The translations under genes and the position numbers were made by a program. A DNA stretch of 64,000 nt, from positions 32,871 through 96,870 of the forward strand of contig JACQYF010000075.1 of NCBI GenBank assembly GCA_016208315.1, given 5' to 3'. Below, in pieces: positions 41,958-50,972 of the stretch (positions are counted from its first letter, which is position 1; every line of letters begins with the position of its first letter). The DNA is from Chloroflexota bacterium. Lineage in GTDB: Bacteria; Chloroflexota; Anaerolineae; UBA4142. The notes beneath the pieces were generated by a model that did no database searches, was not told the origin of the DNA, and worked only from the letters and a program-made list of their open reading frames with translations.

Positions 41958-43799
41958 ATGCCGGAGAAGACAAGATTTCCCTACGGTTGGGAAGTTACGG
42001 TTCCGAAGGAAATGGAAGGGTGGGAGGAAATGTATCCCGCTCATCGTCTGTTTTCCGCCGAGAGGCAAGAATGGGAGGACGGTCAGTTCTGGTATGCGGA
42101 CAAGATCCACGCGCCAGACCCGATGGTGCCCCTCGACGAGGTGTTTCACCAGGCCTGGCAGATCGCGCTTTCGCAACATACGACACGCGTCTTTTGTATC
42201 CCGCCGGCGCAGGGCGTGGCCCACCGAATGCTCGGCTGCTACCTATACATCACCGCGATCGCGCCGCCGCCGGGAGACGTGATTCAGGCCAAAGCCGAAA
42301 AGTTCCCCACGCGCACGTTTCCCGTGTTCGAGAACTATGATCATCTGTGGGATCAATGGCGGACCCGCCAGCAGGCGCTGGGCAACGAGCTCAAGAATCT
42401 CAAGATTCCATCCGAACTCCCGCGCTTTGTCCCCGATTTCGACTCCGCCACGACGGTCCCAAATGCCGGCCCCGCGCAAGACCTGATCGAAGCGTTCAAC
42501 AACGCGGTCAACATCATCTATCGCGGCTGGCAGTATCATTTCAGCTACCTCAACGTCACTTATCTCGCCTACCTCATGTTCGCCGATGTCGCGCGCAAGC
42601 TCTTCCCCGGCATTAGCGAGAGCGCGATTGGCAAGATGGTCGCGGGCGCGGACGTCTCCATGTTTCGCCCCGAAGAAGAGCTATGCCGATTAGCCCGCCT
42701 CGCGTACGGCCAACCGCGCGTGGCGAGCATCTTGAAGAGCGACCGACCTGCCGCGCGCAAGATCGAAAGTCTGCGCGAATTGGACGAAGGCCGGATGTGG
42801 CTGGAAAGCATGGACGAGGTCAAGGACCCGTGGTTCATGGTCTCGTGCGGCAGCGGCTGGTTCCACTACGAGGGAAGCTGGATTGACAAGCTGGATGTGC
42901 CGTTCAGCTACATCAAGGGCTATCTTGAGCGCCTTGAGCGCGGTGAGCGCATCGAACGGTCATTAACCACCATTGCCACCGCGCGCGAGGCGATGATCGC
43001 CGAGTATCGCAAGCTCATCAAGTCCGACGAAGACCGCCAGTCGTTCGAAGGCGCGTTCAAGAATACGCGCACCATCTATCGCTATGCCGAAGACCATCTT
43101 TTCTGGGTCGAGCATTGGTTCCACACGATTTGGTTCGAAAAGATGCGCGAATTCGGTCGCTTGTTCGTCAAGCAGGGCGTGCTCAAGGACGAAGATGATT
43201 TCTTCATGTTCAATCGCCTCGAAATCCCCTCGCTGATCGAAGACTTGGCGACCTCCTGGGCGCTGGGCGAAAACATCCCGACGCTCAACTGGGCCGATAA
43301 GGCGGCCAAACGCCGAAAGATCCTCGAAGCCGCGGCCAAGTGGCAAGCGCCGCCCGCGCTCGGCGTGCCGCCCGAAGTCGTCGCCGAGCCGTTCACGGTC
43401 ATGCTGTGGGGCGTAACGACCGATCGCGTCAACGATTGGCTGGAAGGCGCGACGCCCAAGAGTGGAGACCTCAACGAGCTGAAAGGATTCGCCTCTTCCG
43501 CCGGCTGCATCGAGGGCAAGGCGCGCGTCCTCAAGCTGCTCGACGAAATCACCACGCTGGAACAGGGCGATATCATGGTCGTCCCCAACACCAACCCCGC
43601 ATGGGCACCCGTGTTCTCCAAGATCAAAGCGGCCGTGACGGACATCGGGGGCATCACGTCGCACGCGGCGATCGTCTGCCGCGAGTACGGCGTGCCGTCG
43701 GTGACGGGCACCGGCCGGGCCACCCAGGTCATCAAGACGGGTGACTGGGTACGCGTGGATGGCGACCGCGGCGTCGTCACGATCATCAAACGCGCGTAA
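41958..43799 (+). CDS. Phenylphosphate synthase-like large subunit (PEP-synthase central/phosphohistidine part)
   Basis: This 613-residue protein (about 70 kDa) is mostly helical, with a C-terminal phosphohistidine swivel domain of PEP-utilising enzymes: DIGGITSHAAIVCREYGVPS with the active His near residue 565, preceded by VVPNTNPAWAPVF. Size and layout match the 70-kDa subunit of phenylphosphate synthase, which moves the beta-phosphate of ATP to phenol through a phosphohistidine. An ATP-grasp partner follows 95 bases later. AAGGAGGAAAGA precedes the ATG. Another phenolic substrate is possible. Confidence 0.78.
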   Translation: MPEKTRFPYGWEVTVPKEMEGWEEMYPAHRLFSAERQEWEDGQFWYADKIHAPDPMVPLDEVFHQAWQIALSQHTTRVFCIPPAQGVAHRMLGCYLYITAIAPPPGDVIQAKAEKFPTRTFPVFENYDHLWDQWRTRQQALGNELKNLKIPSELPRFVPDFDSATTVPNAGPAQDLIEAFNNAVNIIYRGWQYHFSYLNVTYLAYLMFADVARKLFPGISESAIGKMVAGADVSMFRPEEELCRLARLAYGQPRVASILKSDRPAARKIESLRELDEGRMWLESMDEVKDPWFMVSCGSGWFHYEGSWIDKLDVPFSYIKGYLERLERGERIERSLTTIATAREAMIAEYRKLIKSDEDRQSFEGAFKNTRTIYRYAEDHLFWVEHWFHTIWFEKMREFGRLFVKQGVLKDEDDFFMFNRLEIPSLIEDLATSWALGENIPTLNWADKAAKRRKILEAAAKWQAPPALGVPPEVVAEPFTVMLWGVTTDRVNDWLEGATPKSGDLNELKGFASSAGCIEGKARVLKLLDEITTLEQGDIMVVPNTNPAWAPVFSKIKAAVTDIGGITSHAAIVCREYGVPSVTGTGRATQVIKTGDWVRVDGDRGVVTIIKRA

Positions 43800-43800
43800 C

Positions 43801-43879
43801 AACGGATTGCCTTCGGCGAAACGGATAAACGGATTGGGAATGCGGTCATCCGCTTATCCGTTTCGCGAAGCAATCCGTT
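43801..43879. repeat. Inverted CGGATAAG/AACGGATT word array
   Basis: A 34-base left arm (43801-43834) and a 32-base right arm (43848-43879) are complementary except for a few bases, with a 13-base loop. It fills the spacer between the two synthase-like subunits and ends before AGGAGATG, the ribosome site of the next gene. Confidence 0.9.
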
Positions 43880-43894
43880 CTTAGGAGATGCGTA

Positions 43895-44962
43895 ATGGCG
43901 TATGTGTTGGGATTCGAAGAGGTCAGCAAAACCTCGCTGGCAACCGTGGGCGGCAAGAACGCCAGTCTGGGAGAGATGCTCAAGGCGGGCATTCGCGTGC
44001 CGCCCGGTTTCGCGATCACGACAGACAGTTACCTCGAACTCATCACCCGCGCGGGCATTGCGAACGAGATCCAAACCATCTTGTCGCACGTCAATCCGAC
44101 CAGTATCCCATCGCTCGACCATTCGAGCGAGCAAATTCAAATGCTGATCATGAAGGCGATGGTGCCCACGCCGATCCGGCGCGCGATCGCCGAAAACTAT
44201 TACCGGCTGTGCGATTCGTGCGATGTGCAAGATTTGCCCGTCGCCGTGCGTTCCAGCGCGACGGCGGAGGACTTGCCCAATGCCAGCTTCGCGGGACAGC
44301 AGGACACATATCTCTGGGTGAAAGGTCTCGATCAAGTTGTCAAGATGGCGCAAAAATGCTGGGCGAGTCTCTTTACCGCGCGCGCCATCGGTTACCGCGC
44401 CAAGATGAATTTTCCGCACGACAAGGTACTGATCAGCGTCGGCGTCCAAAAAATGGTCAATTCTCGAACATCGGGCGTCATGTTCACGCTCAATCCGATC
44501 AACGGCGATCCCTCCAGAGTGGTCGTCGAAGGGAGCTGGGGCTTTGGCGAGGCGGTGGTCTCCGGCGCGGTGACGCCGGACAAATTTGTGGTGGATAAAG
44601 TTTGCTTCGAGATCAACGAGCGGGCGATCTCCGCCAAGGCGGTCGAATGTGTTTATCAAGCGGAAAAGGGAGTGATTCACTCTGAAGTGGATTCGGACCG
44701 ACAGACCATCCCGTGCATGAACGATCGCGAGTTGTTGGAGTTGGTTCGCGTCGCGAAACGCATCGAAGACCACTATGGCTGCGCGATGGATGTCGAATGG
44801 GCAATTGACAAAGACCTCGCGTTTCCCGACAATGTTTTCATCGTGCAGAGCCGTCCTGAAACCGTGTGGAGCCAGCGTCCCAAACAAGCGCTTCTCGGGA
44901 ACAAGAGCGGTTACGAGCTATTGATGGAAAAGGCGCTAAATCCACTCAAGATTTCTACGTAA
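43895..44962 (+). CDS. Phenylphosphate synthase-like small subunit (PEP-synthase ATP-binding part)
   Basis: This 355-residue protein (about 39 kDa) is the ATP-binding domain of PEP synthase on its own: GGKNASLGEMLKAGIRVPPG, AVRSSATAEDLPNASFAGQQ, GVMFTLNP and the final IVQSRPETVW. It fits the 40-kDa subunit of phenylphosphate synthase. The two polypeptides together equal one PEP-synthase without its PEP-binding domain, as expected. The third, CBS-domain regulatory subunit of the Thauera enzyme is not found in the window. AGGAGATG lies ahead of the ATG. Confidence 0.78.
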   Translation: MAYVLGFEEVSKTSLATVGGKNASLGEMLKAGIRVPPGFAITTDSYLELITRAGIANEIQTILSHVNPTSIPSLDHSSEQIQMLIMKAMVPTPIRRAIAENYYRLCDSCDVQDLPVAVRSSATAEDLPNASFAGQQDTYLWVKGLDQVVKMAQKCWASLFTARAIGYRAKMNFPHDKVLISVGVQKMVNSRTSGVMFTLNPINGDPSRVVVEGSWGFGEAVVSGAVTPDKFVVDKVCFEINERAISAKAVECVYQAEKGVIHSEVDSDRQTIPCMNDRELLELVRVAKRIEDHYGCAMDVEWAIDKDLAFPDNVFIVQSRPETVWSQRPKQALLGNKSGYELLMEKALNPLKIST

Positions 44963-44980
44963 CCCTTCCGGAGGTTTACC

Positions 44981-45121
44981 ATTTTTGCCCTCATCACAGC
45001 CATTCGCCGCGGAAACGTTGCCGACCACCAGGGCGATGTCGCATTGCTCCTGACGGTCGGCTCGTCGCGTCTAATGCGGCGAATCGAGGTAGATTGTATT
45101 GCCGGAGTGGAAAACCAATGA
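44981..45121 (+). other. Possible small ORF with non-canonical start
   Basis: A 46-codon frame from ATT 44981 has CGGAGG five bases ahead, ends in an ATGA overlap with the creatininase-like gene, and reads FALITAIRRGNVADHQGDVA onward. It could be a coupled small protein or just the spacer. I find no family likeness. Confidence 0.2.
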
Positions 45122-45885
45122 AGACTCTACGCATTGAGGAAATGACTTGGCAGGAGATCAAAGTGGCGATGGAACAAGGATACCGGCGCGTGATTTTCGC
45201 GCTCGGCTCGATCGAGCAGCACGGACCCCATCTCCCGCTGGTCACCGACACACTACTTGGCGATGTGCTCGCGGTTCGCGTCGCCGAGAAATTGGGCAGT
45301 ACCCTTGTCGCGCCGACGATTCGACCGGGCTGCTCGGAGCACCATCTCAGTTTCCCCGGTTCGCTTTCCATTTCGAGTGATTTGCTGGCCGCGCTCGCCC
45401 GCGCGTATTGTCACTCGCTGGCGAATCAAGGTTTTCAAGCCATTATTCTCCTGCCCAGTCATGGCGGCAACTTTGCCACTGTCAAACGCATTCTCCCCGA
45501 ACTGGAAACGGAGATTCCCGCCAAGGTCGTGGGCTATTTCGATTTGGTCGAATTCACGCGAGTCCAGGATGCGATTGCCTATAAGTATGGCGTGTCCGCG
45601 GGAGAATCGGGCGCGCACGCCGGCTGCTCAGAGACCTCCTTGGTGTTAAACGAGCGGCCCGACCTTGTTCACATGGATCAAGCACAGGCGGGCTTTGTCG
45701 GCGATTTCCTCGCGCTCGCCCAAAACATCCCATCCTCCAGCGCGGGCTTTGCCATCAAATGGGAAAACTTTTCGCCGCTCGGCGTCTTGGGTGACCCACG
45801 TCCCGCCAGCGTGGAATTGGGACGCGATCTTCTGGAGGGGCTGGCTGACCATCTTGCGGCGTTCTACCGTATCGCGTTGGGATAA
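45118..45885 (+). CDS. Creatininase/creatinine amidohydrolase family protein
   Basis: This 255-residue protein has the metal-binding motifs IEQHGPHLPLVTD (Glu and His), HHLSFPGSLSI, NHG-like SHGGN and the later AGCSETSL. The family hydrolyses cyclic amides or, in related enzymes, deformylates pathway intermediates. Linked to a B3/B4-domain protein and an N-acyl-D-amino-acid deacylase, an amide or peptide salvage role is likely. The start is set by the gap to the preceding gene; a weak GGAG is nearby. Confidence 0.8.
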   Translation: MKTLRIEEMTWQEIKVAMEQGYRRVIFALGSIEQHGPHLPLVTDTLLGDVLAVRVAEKLGSTLVAPTIRPGCSEHHLSFPGSLSISSDLLAALARAYCHSLANQGFQAIILLPSHGGNFATVKRILPELETEIPAKVVGYFDLVEFTRVQDAIAYKYGVSAGESGAHAGCSETSLVLNERPDLVHMDQAQAGFVGDFLALAQNIPSSSAGFAIKWENFSPLGVLGDPRPASVELGRDLLEGLADHLAAFYRIALG

Positions 45886-45890
45886 CTCGA

Positions 45891-46571
45891 ATGCTCACCG
45901 TATCCGGCGCTTTCAAAACAACGTACCCCGGCGCGGCAATGGGCATCCTCGCCATGCGACAGGTTGCCAATCCCGCCGAACAGGCGGCCCTCAATCGCGA
46001 AAAGCAAATGCTCGAAACTGAAATTCGCGCGCGATTCGCCGACCGCGACGCGATCAAGACACATCCGACCATCCTGGTCTATAACGACTATCTCAAACCG
46101 TTCAAAAAAACCTATCACGTTCAACTGCAACTCGAGTCCATTGCGCTCAAGGGGAAATCCATCCCGCGTGTCTCTGCGCTCGTCGAGGCGATGTTCATGG
46201 CCGAGTTAAAGAACATGCTCTTGACGGCCGGACACGACCTGGACGCGCTGCGCCCGCCGATCACATTGAACGTCGCCACGGGCGCCGAGCGCTATGTGTT
46301 GCTGAACGGTCAAGAGCAAACCTGCAAGCCCAACGATATGCTCGTCGCCGATTCGCTGGGCGTCGTTTCAAGTATCGTCTATGGCCCTGATTTTCGCACG
46401 CGCATCACGGCGGAGAGCCGAGACGTTCTCTTTTGCGTTTATGCGCCGCCGGGAACTGAGCAAGTGCGATTAGAACAACATCTGCGCGCCATCCAGGCGA
46501 ATGTAATGCTAATCGCGCCCGGGGCGCTGACAGAGCTACTGCAGATTTTCGATACGGGCGGCAATGTTTGA
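45891..46571 (+). CDS. B3/B4 domain protein (phenylalanyl-tRNA synthetase beta-like fold)
   Basis: This 226-residue protein has the standalone B3/B4 pattern: HPTILVYNDYLKPFKKTYHV, ALVEAMFMAELKNMLLTAGH, DLDALRPPITLNVATGAERY and DSLGVVSSIVYGPDFRTRI. The domain is the editing or substrate-like part of the phenylalanyl-tRNA synthetase beta subunit and occurs alone in many bacteria, with unclear role, perhaps D-amino-acid or mischarged tRNA handling. It overlaps the following D-aminoacylase gene by eight bases and follows the creatininase-like gene by five, so the three probably act together. Confidence 0.72.
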   Translation: MLTVSGAFKTTYPGAAMGILAMRQVANPAEQAALNREKQMLETEIRARFADRDAIKTHPTILVYNDYLKPFKKTYHVQLQLESIALKGKSIPRVSALVEAMFMAELKNMLLTAGHDLDALRPPITLNVATGAERYVLLNGQEQTCKPNDMLVADSLGVVSSIVYGPDFRTRITAESRDVLFCVYAPPGTEQVRLEQHLRAIQANVMLIAPGALTELLQIFDTGGNV

Positions 46572-48138
46572 TCTTTTGATTCGCGGCGGTCACGTCCTCG
46601 ACGGCAGCGGCAGTCCCGCATTTCGTGCGGATGTGGGTATTGTCGGCGCGCGCATTGATGCGCTTGGCGATCTGACCGTCGCGGGCGCGGGCGAAACGCT
46701 CGACGCGACCGGTCTCTGCGTCGCGCCGGGCTTGATTGATATGCACTCGCACTCGGATTTCACGCTGCCGGTGAATCCGCGCGCCGAGAGCAAGATTCGC
46801 CAGGGTATCACGACCGAAGTAATCGGCAATTGCGGTTTTTCGCCCGCGCCGCTTGCTCCCGCGACGAAACATCAACTGCGCGAATACACGGCGTTTCTCG
46901 ATCTCGGTCTCGCGTGGGACTGGACATCGTTCGGCGCATATCTCGACCGGCTCGACCATCGCATTGCGGTCAATGTGATTCCGCTCGTCGGGCACGGCAC
47001 GGTGCGAATCGCGACGATGGGCTTCAGCAATGCTGCGCCAAGCGCAGACGAACTCGAGCTCATGAATCGTTTGATCGCGCAAGCCATGGACGAAGGCGCG
47101 TGGGGACTTTCCACCGGCTTGATCTACCCGCCCGGTGTTTTCGCGCAGACCGATGAGATCGTCGCGCTATCGCGCGAGGTTGCTGCGCACGATGGGCTGT
47201 ACTTTTCCCACATTCGCGGCGAAAGCCACACACTGCTCGTTGCGATCGGCGAAGCCGTCACGATCGCGCGCGACGCGGACATCTCGGTCGAGGTGTCGCA
47301 TTTCAAGGCGGCAGGTCAAGCCAACTGGGATAAAGCGCCGCGCGCGATTGATATGATCGCGGACGCGCGCGCGGCGGGACTGCGCGTCGCTGCGGACATG
47401 TATCCGTACGCGGCAGGCAGCACGACATTAACCGCGCTCTTGCCGGACTGGGCGCTTGCGGGAGGCGTGCCAAGTCTCATCGCGCGCTTGCGCGATGCGA
47501 AGATACGTAATAGAATTGCGGACGACATGCGCGCGGGCGCAGGCGTCGCAACAAACTACGACGACGTATTCCTCGCACTGTTTCCACCGCAGGTCGAGTA
47601 CGAAGGGCAGACGATTGTTCAAGTCGCGGAGGCGCGCGGTCAACATCCGGTGAACGCGATTCTCGAGTTAGTCATTGAGAGCAACGCTGCCGCCGAAATG
47701 ATCAGCTTTATGATGAGCGAGGAAAACGTACGATTGGGCTTACAACAGCCCTGGATGACCGTCGGTTCCGACGGGCTTGCGCTGGCGCCGCGCGGAATTC
47801 TGGGCCAAGGCAAACGGCATCCGCGCAGTTACGGCACATTCCCACGCGTGCTGGGTGAGTACGTTCGCGAGAACAAGGTGATTACGCTGCCCGAAGCCAT
47901 CAGACGCATGACCTCGCAGTCTGCGGACATGCTCGGCCTACGCGACCGCGGACGCGTCCAGACCGGTCTCGCCGCCGACATTTTCGTCTTCAACGCTGAC
48001 ACAATAGCCGACCGCGCGACGTACGGTGAGCCGTATCAATTTCCCAGCGGCATCGAGTACGTGATTGTCAATGGGCAAGTGACTGTCGCGCGCGACAAAC
48101 AGCGTGACGTAATGGCCGGGAAGGTCATGCGGAAGTAG
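46564..48138 (+). CDS. N-acyl-D-amino-acid deacylase (D-aminoacylase) family amidohydrolase
   Basis: This 524-residue enzyme has the family pattern: DLLIRGGHVLDGSGSPAFRA, metal ligands in GLIDMHSHSDF, TTEVIGNCGFSPAP, the later YFSHIRGES and the lid segment SDGLALAPRG. It removes the acyl group from N-acyl-D-amino acids in the cytoplasm. The dipeptide ABC importer downstream may supply its substrate. Its position with a B3/B4 protein and a creatininase-like enzyme defines a likely D-amino-acid salvage operon. Confidence 0.88.
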   Translation: MFDLLIRGGHVLDGSGSPAFRADVGIVGARIDALGDLTVAGAGETLDATGLCVAPGLIDMHSHSDFTLPVNPRAESKIRQGITTEVIGNCGFSPAPLAPATKHQLREYTAFLDLGLAWDWTSFGAYLDRLDHRIAVNVIPLVGHGTVRIATMGFSNAAPSADELELMNRLIAQAMDEGAWGLSTGLIYPPGVFAQTDEIVALSREVAAHDGLYFSHIRGESHTLLVAIGEAVTIARDADISVEVSHFKAAGQANWDKAPRAIDMIADARAAGLRVAADMYPYAAGSTTLTALLPDWALAGGVPSLIARLRDAKIRNRIADDMRAGAGVATNYDDVFLALFPPQVEYEGQTIVQVAEARGQHPVNAILELVIESNAAAEMISFMMSEENVRLGLQQPWMTVGSDGLALAPRGILGQGKRHPRSYGTFPRVLGEYVRENKVITLPEAIRRMTSQSADMLGLRDRGRVQTGLAADIFVFNADTIADRATYGEPYQFPSGIEYVIVNGQVTVARDKQRDVMAGKVMRK

Positions 48139-48179
48139 AGTTTTTCAGAAGAGGAGGTGATTTTTTCCTGGTTCTAATT

Positions 48180-48211
48180 TGTCATTGTGAGTGTCGTTCC
48201 TTGCAATGACA
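48180..48211. repeat. TGTCATTG/CAATGACA inverted repeat
   Basis: Perfect eight-base arms (48180-48187 and 48204-48211) around TGAGTGTCGTTCCTTG-like sequence, of a type often dispersed in bacterial genomes. It lies in the leader of the peptide-binding-protein gene. Confidence 0.65.
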
Positions 48212-48258
48212 CGCCTGAGTGCCCAACGTCGGGCAACCATTTGCGAAGGAGGAGAAAA

Positions 48259-49962
48259 GTGTCTCGTTCAACACTCGCACGGATTATTGTTGGATTCACC
48301 ATCTTGCTTGTGGCCGTCGCGTGCGCCGCACCGCCCACGCCCGTGCCACCCCCGACCGCGGTCCCGCCCACCAAGGCGCCCGCGGCCACTGCCGTGCCAC
48401 CCGCCGCAACTTCGGCGCCGGCCGCCACAACTGCGCCAACTGCCGCGCCGACCGCGGTTCCCGCCACCAAGGCGCCGGAACCGACCAAGGCCGCCGCCGC
48501 GACGAATTTCCGCATCGCGATTGGCGTGGACATGGACACGCTCGATCCCGCCGGGCAGACCACGACCACCGTCTCTAACGTCGTGGATTACTCGGCAGAG
48601 ACGCTGGTGACGATTGATGACAAGGGCGAAACCCAGCCGTTACTCGCGAAATCGTGGGACGTTTCCAAAGACGGATTGACGTACACGTTCGTCTTGCAGC
48701 AAGGCGTGAAATTCCACGATGGCAAACCGTTTGACGCGACCGCCGTCAAGATGAACGTCGAACGCATCCTCGATCCCGACGTCAAAGTCGGCACGCGCGG
48801 ACCGTTCGCGTCCATCGGCAAAGTCGAAGCGGTGGACGCCAATACCGTTCGCATCACGCTCAAGACTCCCTTCCCGGCGCTGCTGCAAGCGTTCTCCATG
48901 ACGACCTCCGGGATGTTGTCGCCCACGCTGATCGAAAAGACCGCGGCGACGTACAAGAACATCACTCAGCCGATTGGCACCGGTCCCTACGTTTTCAAGG
49001 AGCATGTGAAAGGCAGTCAAGTCGTGTTCACCAAGAACGCGGACTATTGGGGCAAGAAACCGTTCTACGACACCGTGACGATTCGCATCGTTCCCGAAGC
49101 CGCGACGCGTGAGAGCTTGCTGCTCGCCGGTCAGGTCGATGCGATCATCTTGCCGCCCATCTCCGACGTTCCCGCGCTCGAGCGCAACTCGGCGGTCAAG
49201 GTGATCATCGCGCCGAGCAACCGCATCATCTTCATCTCGATCAACAATGTCTGGAAGGGACTGGACAGTGCCAAAGTGCGCCAGGCGCTGAACTATGCGG
49301 TGGACAAGCAAGCCATCCTCAAGAGTGTCATGTTTGGCGCAGGTTATGAGCTAGAGGCACCGATGGCACCCAGTCTGTTCGGCTATTGCAAAGTAGGCAA
49401 GTATGCCTATGATGTCAACAAAGCCAAGGCGCTGCTCAAGGATGCCGGCGTGACGACGCCGCTCAAACTCGCGTTCATCTCGCCGACCGGTCGTTACGTC
49501 CAGGACTTTCAGGCATCTCAGGCGGTCGCCGGTTACTTGAAGGAAGTCGGCGTCGAGACCGACCTCAAGACAATGGAGTGGCCCGCGTACGTGGCGACGA
49601 TCACCAAGCCGGTCGCGGAGAACACGACGAATCTGCACTTTCTCGGTTGGGCGCCGGGCTTTCTCGACGCGTCGCAGCAGATGACTTTCTTCAGCATTGA
49701 CCAACACGTTCCCAAAGGACTCGCGACCCATTTCTACACCAATACCGAAGTGGACAAGAAGATCAAGGCGGCGGACAGCGAGACCGATCCGAAGAAACGC
49801 GCCGAGATGTACTGCGAAATCAACAAGCAGATCTGGGATGACGCACCGGTGATCTTCCTGTGGAACCAGGCGTTCCCGATCGTCCACTCGGCAAAGGTCA
49901 AGAACGTGACCTATCGCCCGAACGAAAAGTTCTACGCGATCTACGCAGAACCAGTTCAATAG
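48259..49962 (+). CDS. Dipeptide/oligopeptide ABC transporter substrate-binding lipoprotein
   Basis: This 567-residue protein has a lipoprotein signal (TILLVAVACAA, Cys22), a Pro/Ala/Thr-rich linker of about 60 residues (PTAVPPTKAPAATAVPP style) and then a family 5 solute-binding domain (FRIAIGVDMDTLDPAGQTTT, KSWDVSKDGLTYTF, VRQALNYAVDKQAI). It should bind peptides or related compounds outside the cell for the permeases that follow. The GTG at 48259 has AAGGAGGAGAAAA in front. Such linkers are typical of Chloroflexota binding proteins. Confidence 0.88.
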   Translation: MSRSTLARIIVGFTILLVAVACAAPPTPVPPPTAVPPTKAPAATAVPPAATSAPAATTAPTAAPTAVPATKAPEPTKAAAATNFRIAIGVDMDTLDPAGQTTTTVSNVVDYSAETLVTIDDKGETQPLLAKSWDVSKDGLTYTFVLQQGVKFHDGKPFDATAVKMNVERILDPDVKVGTRGPFASIGKVEAVDANTVRITLKTPFPALLQAFSMTTSGMLSPTLIEKTAATYKNITQPIGTGPYVFKEHVKGSQVVFTKNADYWGKKPFYDTVTIRIVPEAATRESLLLAGQVDAIILPPISDVPALERNSAVKVIIAPSNRIIFISINNVWKGLDSAKVRQALNYAVDKQAILKSVMFGAGYELEAPMAPSLFGYCKVGKYAYDVNKAKALLKDAGVTTPLKLAFISPTGRYVQDFQASQAVAGYLKEVGVETDLKTMEWPAYVATITKPVAENTTNLHFLGWAPGFLDASQQMTFFSIDQHVPKGLATHFYTNTEVDKKIKAADSETDPKKRAEMYCEINKQIWDDAPVIFLWNQAFPIVHSAKVKNVTYRPNEKFYAIYAEPVQ

Positions 49963-50052
49963 TTTGATCGTGCAATAGTTGGATAGTTGCATGGTCCACA
50001 ACCATGCAACTATCCAACCATGCAACTATCCAACTATGCAACTATCCAACTA
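49962..50052. repeat. Inverted ATAGTTGGATAGTTGCATG word array
   Basis: Perfect 18-base arms (49978-49995 and 50001-50018) are followed by two more copies of the right-arm word. The final copy creates the ATG start of the permease at 50052. Confidence 0.9.
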
Positions 50053-50972
50053 TGCTCCGCTATCTTCAGCAACGTCTCATTGCCGCGGTCGTCACCTTGT
50101 TCGGCATCACGATCATCGTGTTTGCGATCCTGCGCATGCTACCGGGCGATCCGGCGCGGGTGATCGCCGGCTTGCTCGCGACGGAAGAAGATGTCGCGCG
50201 GTTGCGTATTCAACTCGGTTTGAACGAACCGTTGATCGTGCAGTACGTGAGTTTTCTCGGCAACCTCCTGCGCGGCGATCTGGGGACCTCGGCGCGGACC
50301 GCGCAGCCGGTCCTCGCCGAAGTGCTCGCGCGTCTGCCGGCGACCATGCAACTGGCAGTGGTCAGCATGGCGGTTGCCGCACTGATCGGGATTCCGGCGG
50401 GCGTGATCGCGGCGACGCGGCGCAATTCCATTTTGGACTATGCGCTTTCGGTCGTCACACTCTTTGGCGTCTCGATGCCGGTGTATTGGCTCGGCTTGAT
50501 GCTGATCGTCGTCTTTGCCGTCCAGTTGAGAGCGCTGCCCGCGGCGGGCAACGAAGAATTAGAAAGCATCATCCTGCCCGCACTGACGCTCGCGGCATTT
50601 TCGATCGCGCTGATCGCGCGCATGACACGGTCGAGCATGCTCGAAGTGTTGCACCAGGACTATGTTCGCACGGCGCGCGCCAAGGGTGTCCGCGAGCGCG
50701 CCGTCGTATTTCGGCACGCGCTCCAAAATGCATTCATCCCGATCGTCACAGTCTTGGGTCTCCAGTTCGGCACGCTGCTCGGCGGCGCCGTGCTCACCGA
50801 ATCGGTCTTTGGCTGGCCTGGCATTGGGCTATTGTTGCTTGACTCCATTTCGGCGCGCGATTATCCGGTCGTGCAGGGCGTCGTCTTTATCTTTGCGGCA
50901 ATGTTCATTCTACTGAATGTCGCCGTGGACGTACTGTACGCATACCTCGACCCTCGAATTCACTATGGATAA
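50052..50972 (+). CDS. Dipeptide ABC transporter permease DppB-like
   Basis: This 306-residue protein has six membrane helices and the DppB motifs LRMLPGDPARV, SFLGNLLRGDLGTSARTAQP and the EAA loop ARAKGVRERAVVFRHALQNA. It forms one half of the channel. The start codon coincides with the last repeat word of the preceding array, and no ribosome binding site is seen. The next permease overlaps by eight bases. No peptide-transport ATPases are found in the window, so they must be elsewhere. Confidence 0.87.
   Translation: MLRYLQQRLIAAVVTLFGITIIVFAILRMLPGDPARVIAGLLATEEDVARLRIQLGLNEPLIVQYVSFLGNLLRGDLGTSARTAQPVLAEVLARLPATMQLAVVSMAVAALIGIPAGVIAATRRNSILDYALSVVTLFGVSMPVYWLGLMLIVVFAVQLRALPAAGNEELESIILPALTLAAFSIALIARMTRSSMLEVLHQDYVRTARAKGVRERAVVFRHALQNAFIPIVTVLGLQFGTLLGGAVLTESVFGWPGIGLLLLDSISARDYPVVQGVVFIFAAMFILLNVAVDVLYAYLDPRIHYG

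Noticed and set aside
43082..44887. A 601-codon open frame on the minus strand across the phenylphosphate-synthase-like genes
   Set aside because: It runs antisense to two genes with clear motifs and its product has no recognisable domain; GC-rich coding DNA commonly gives long antisense frames.
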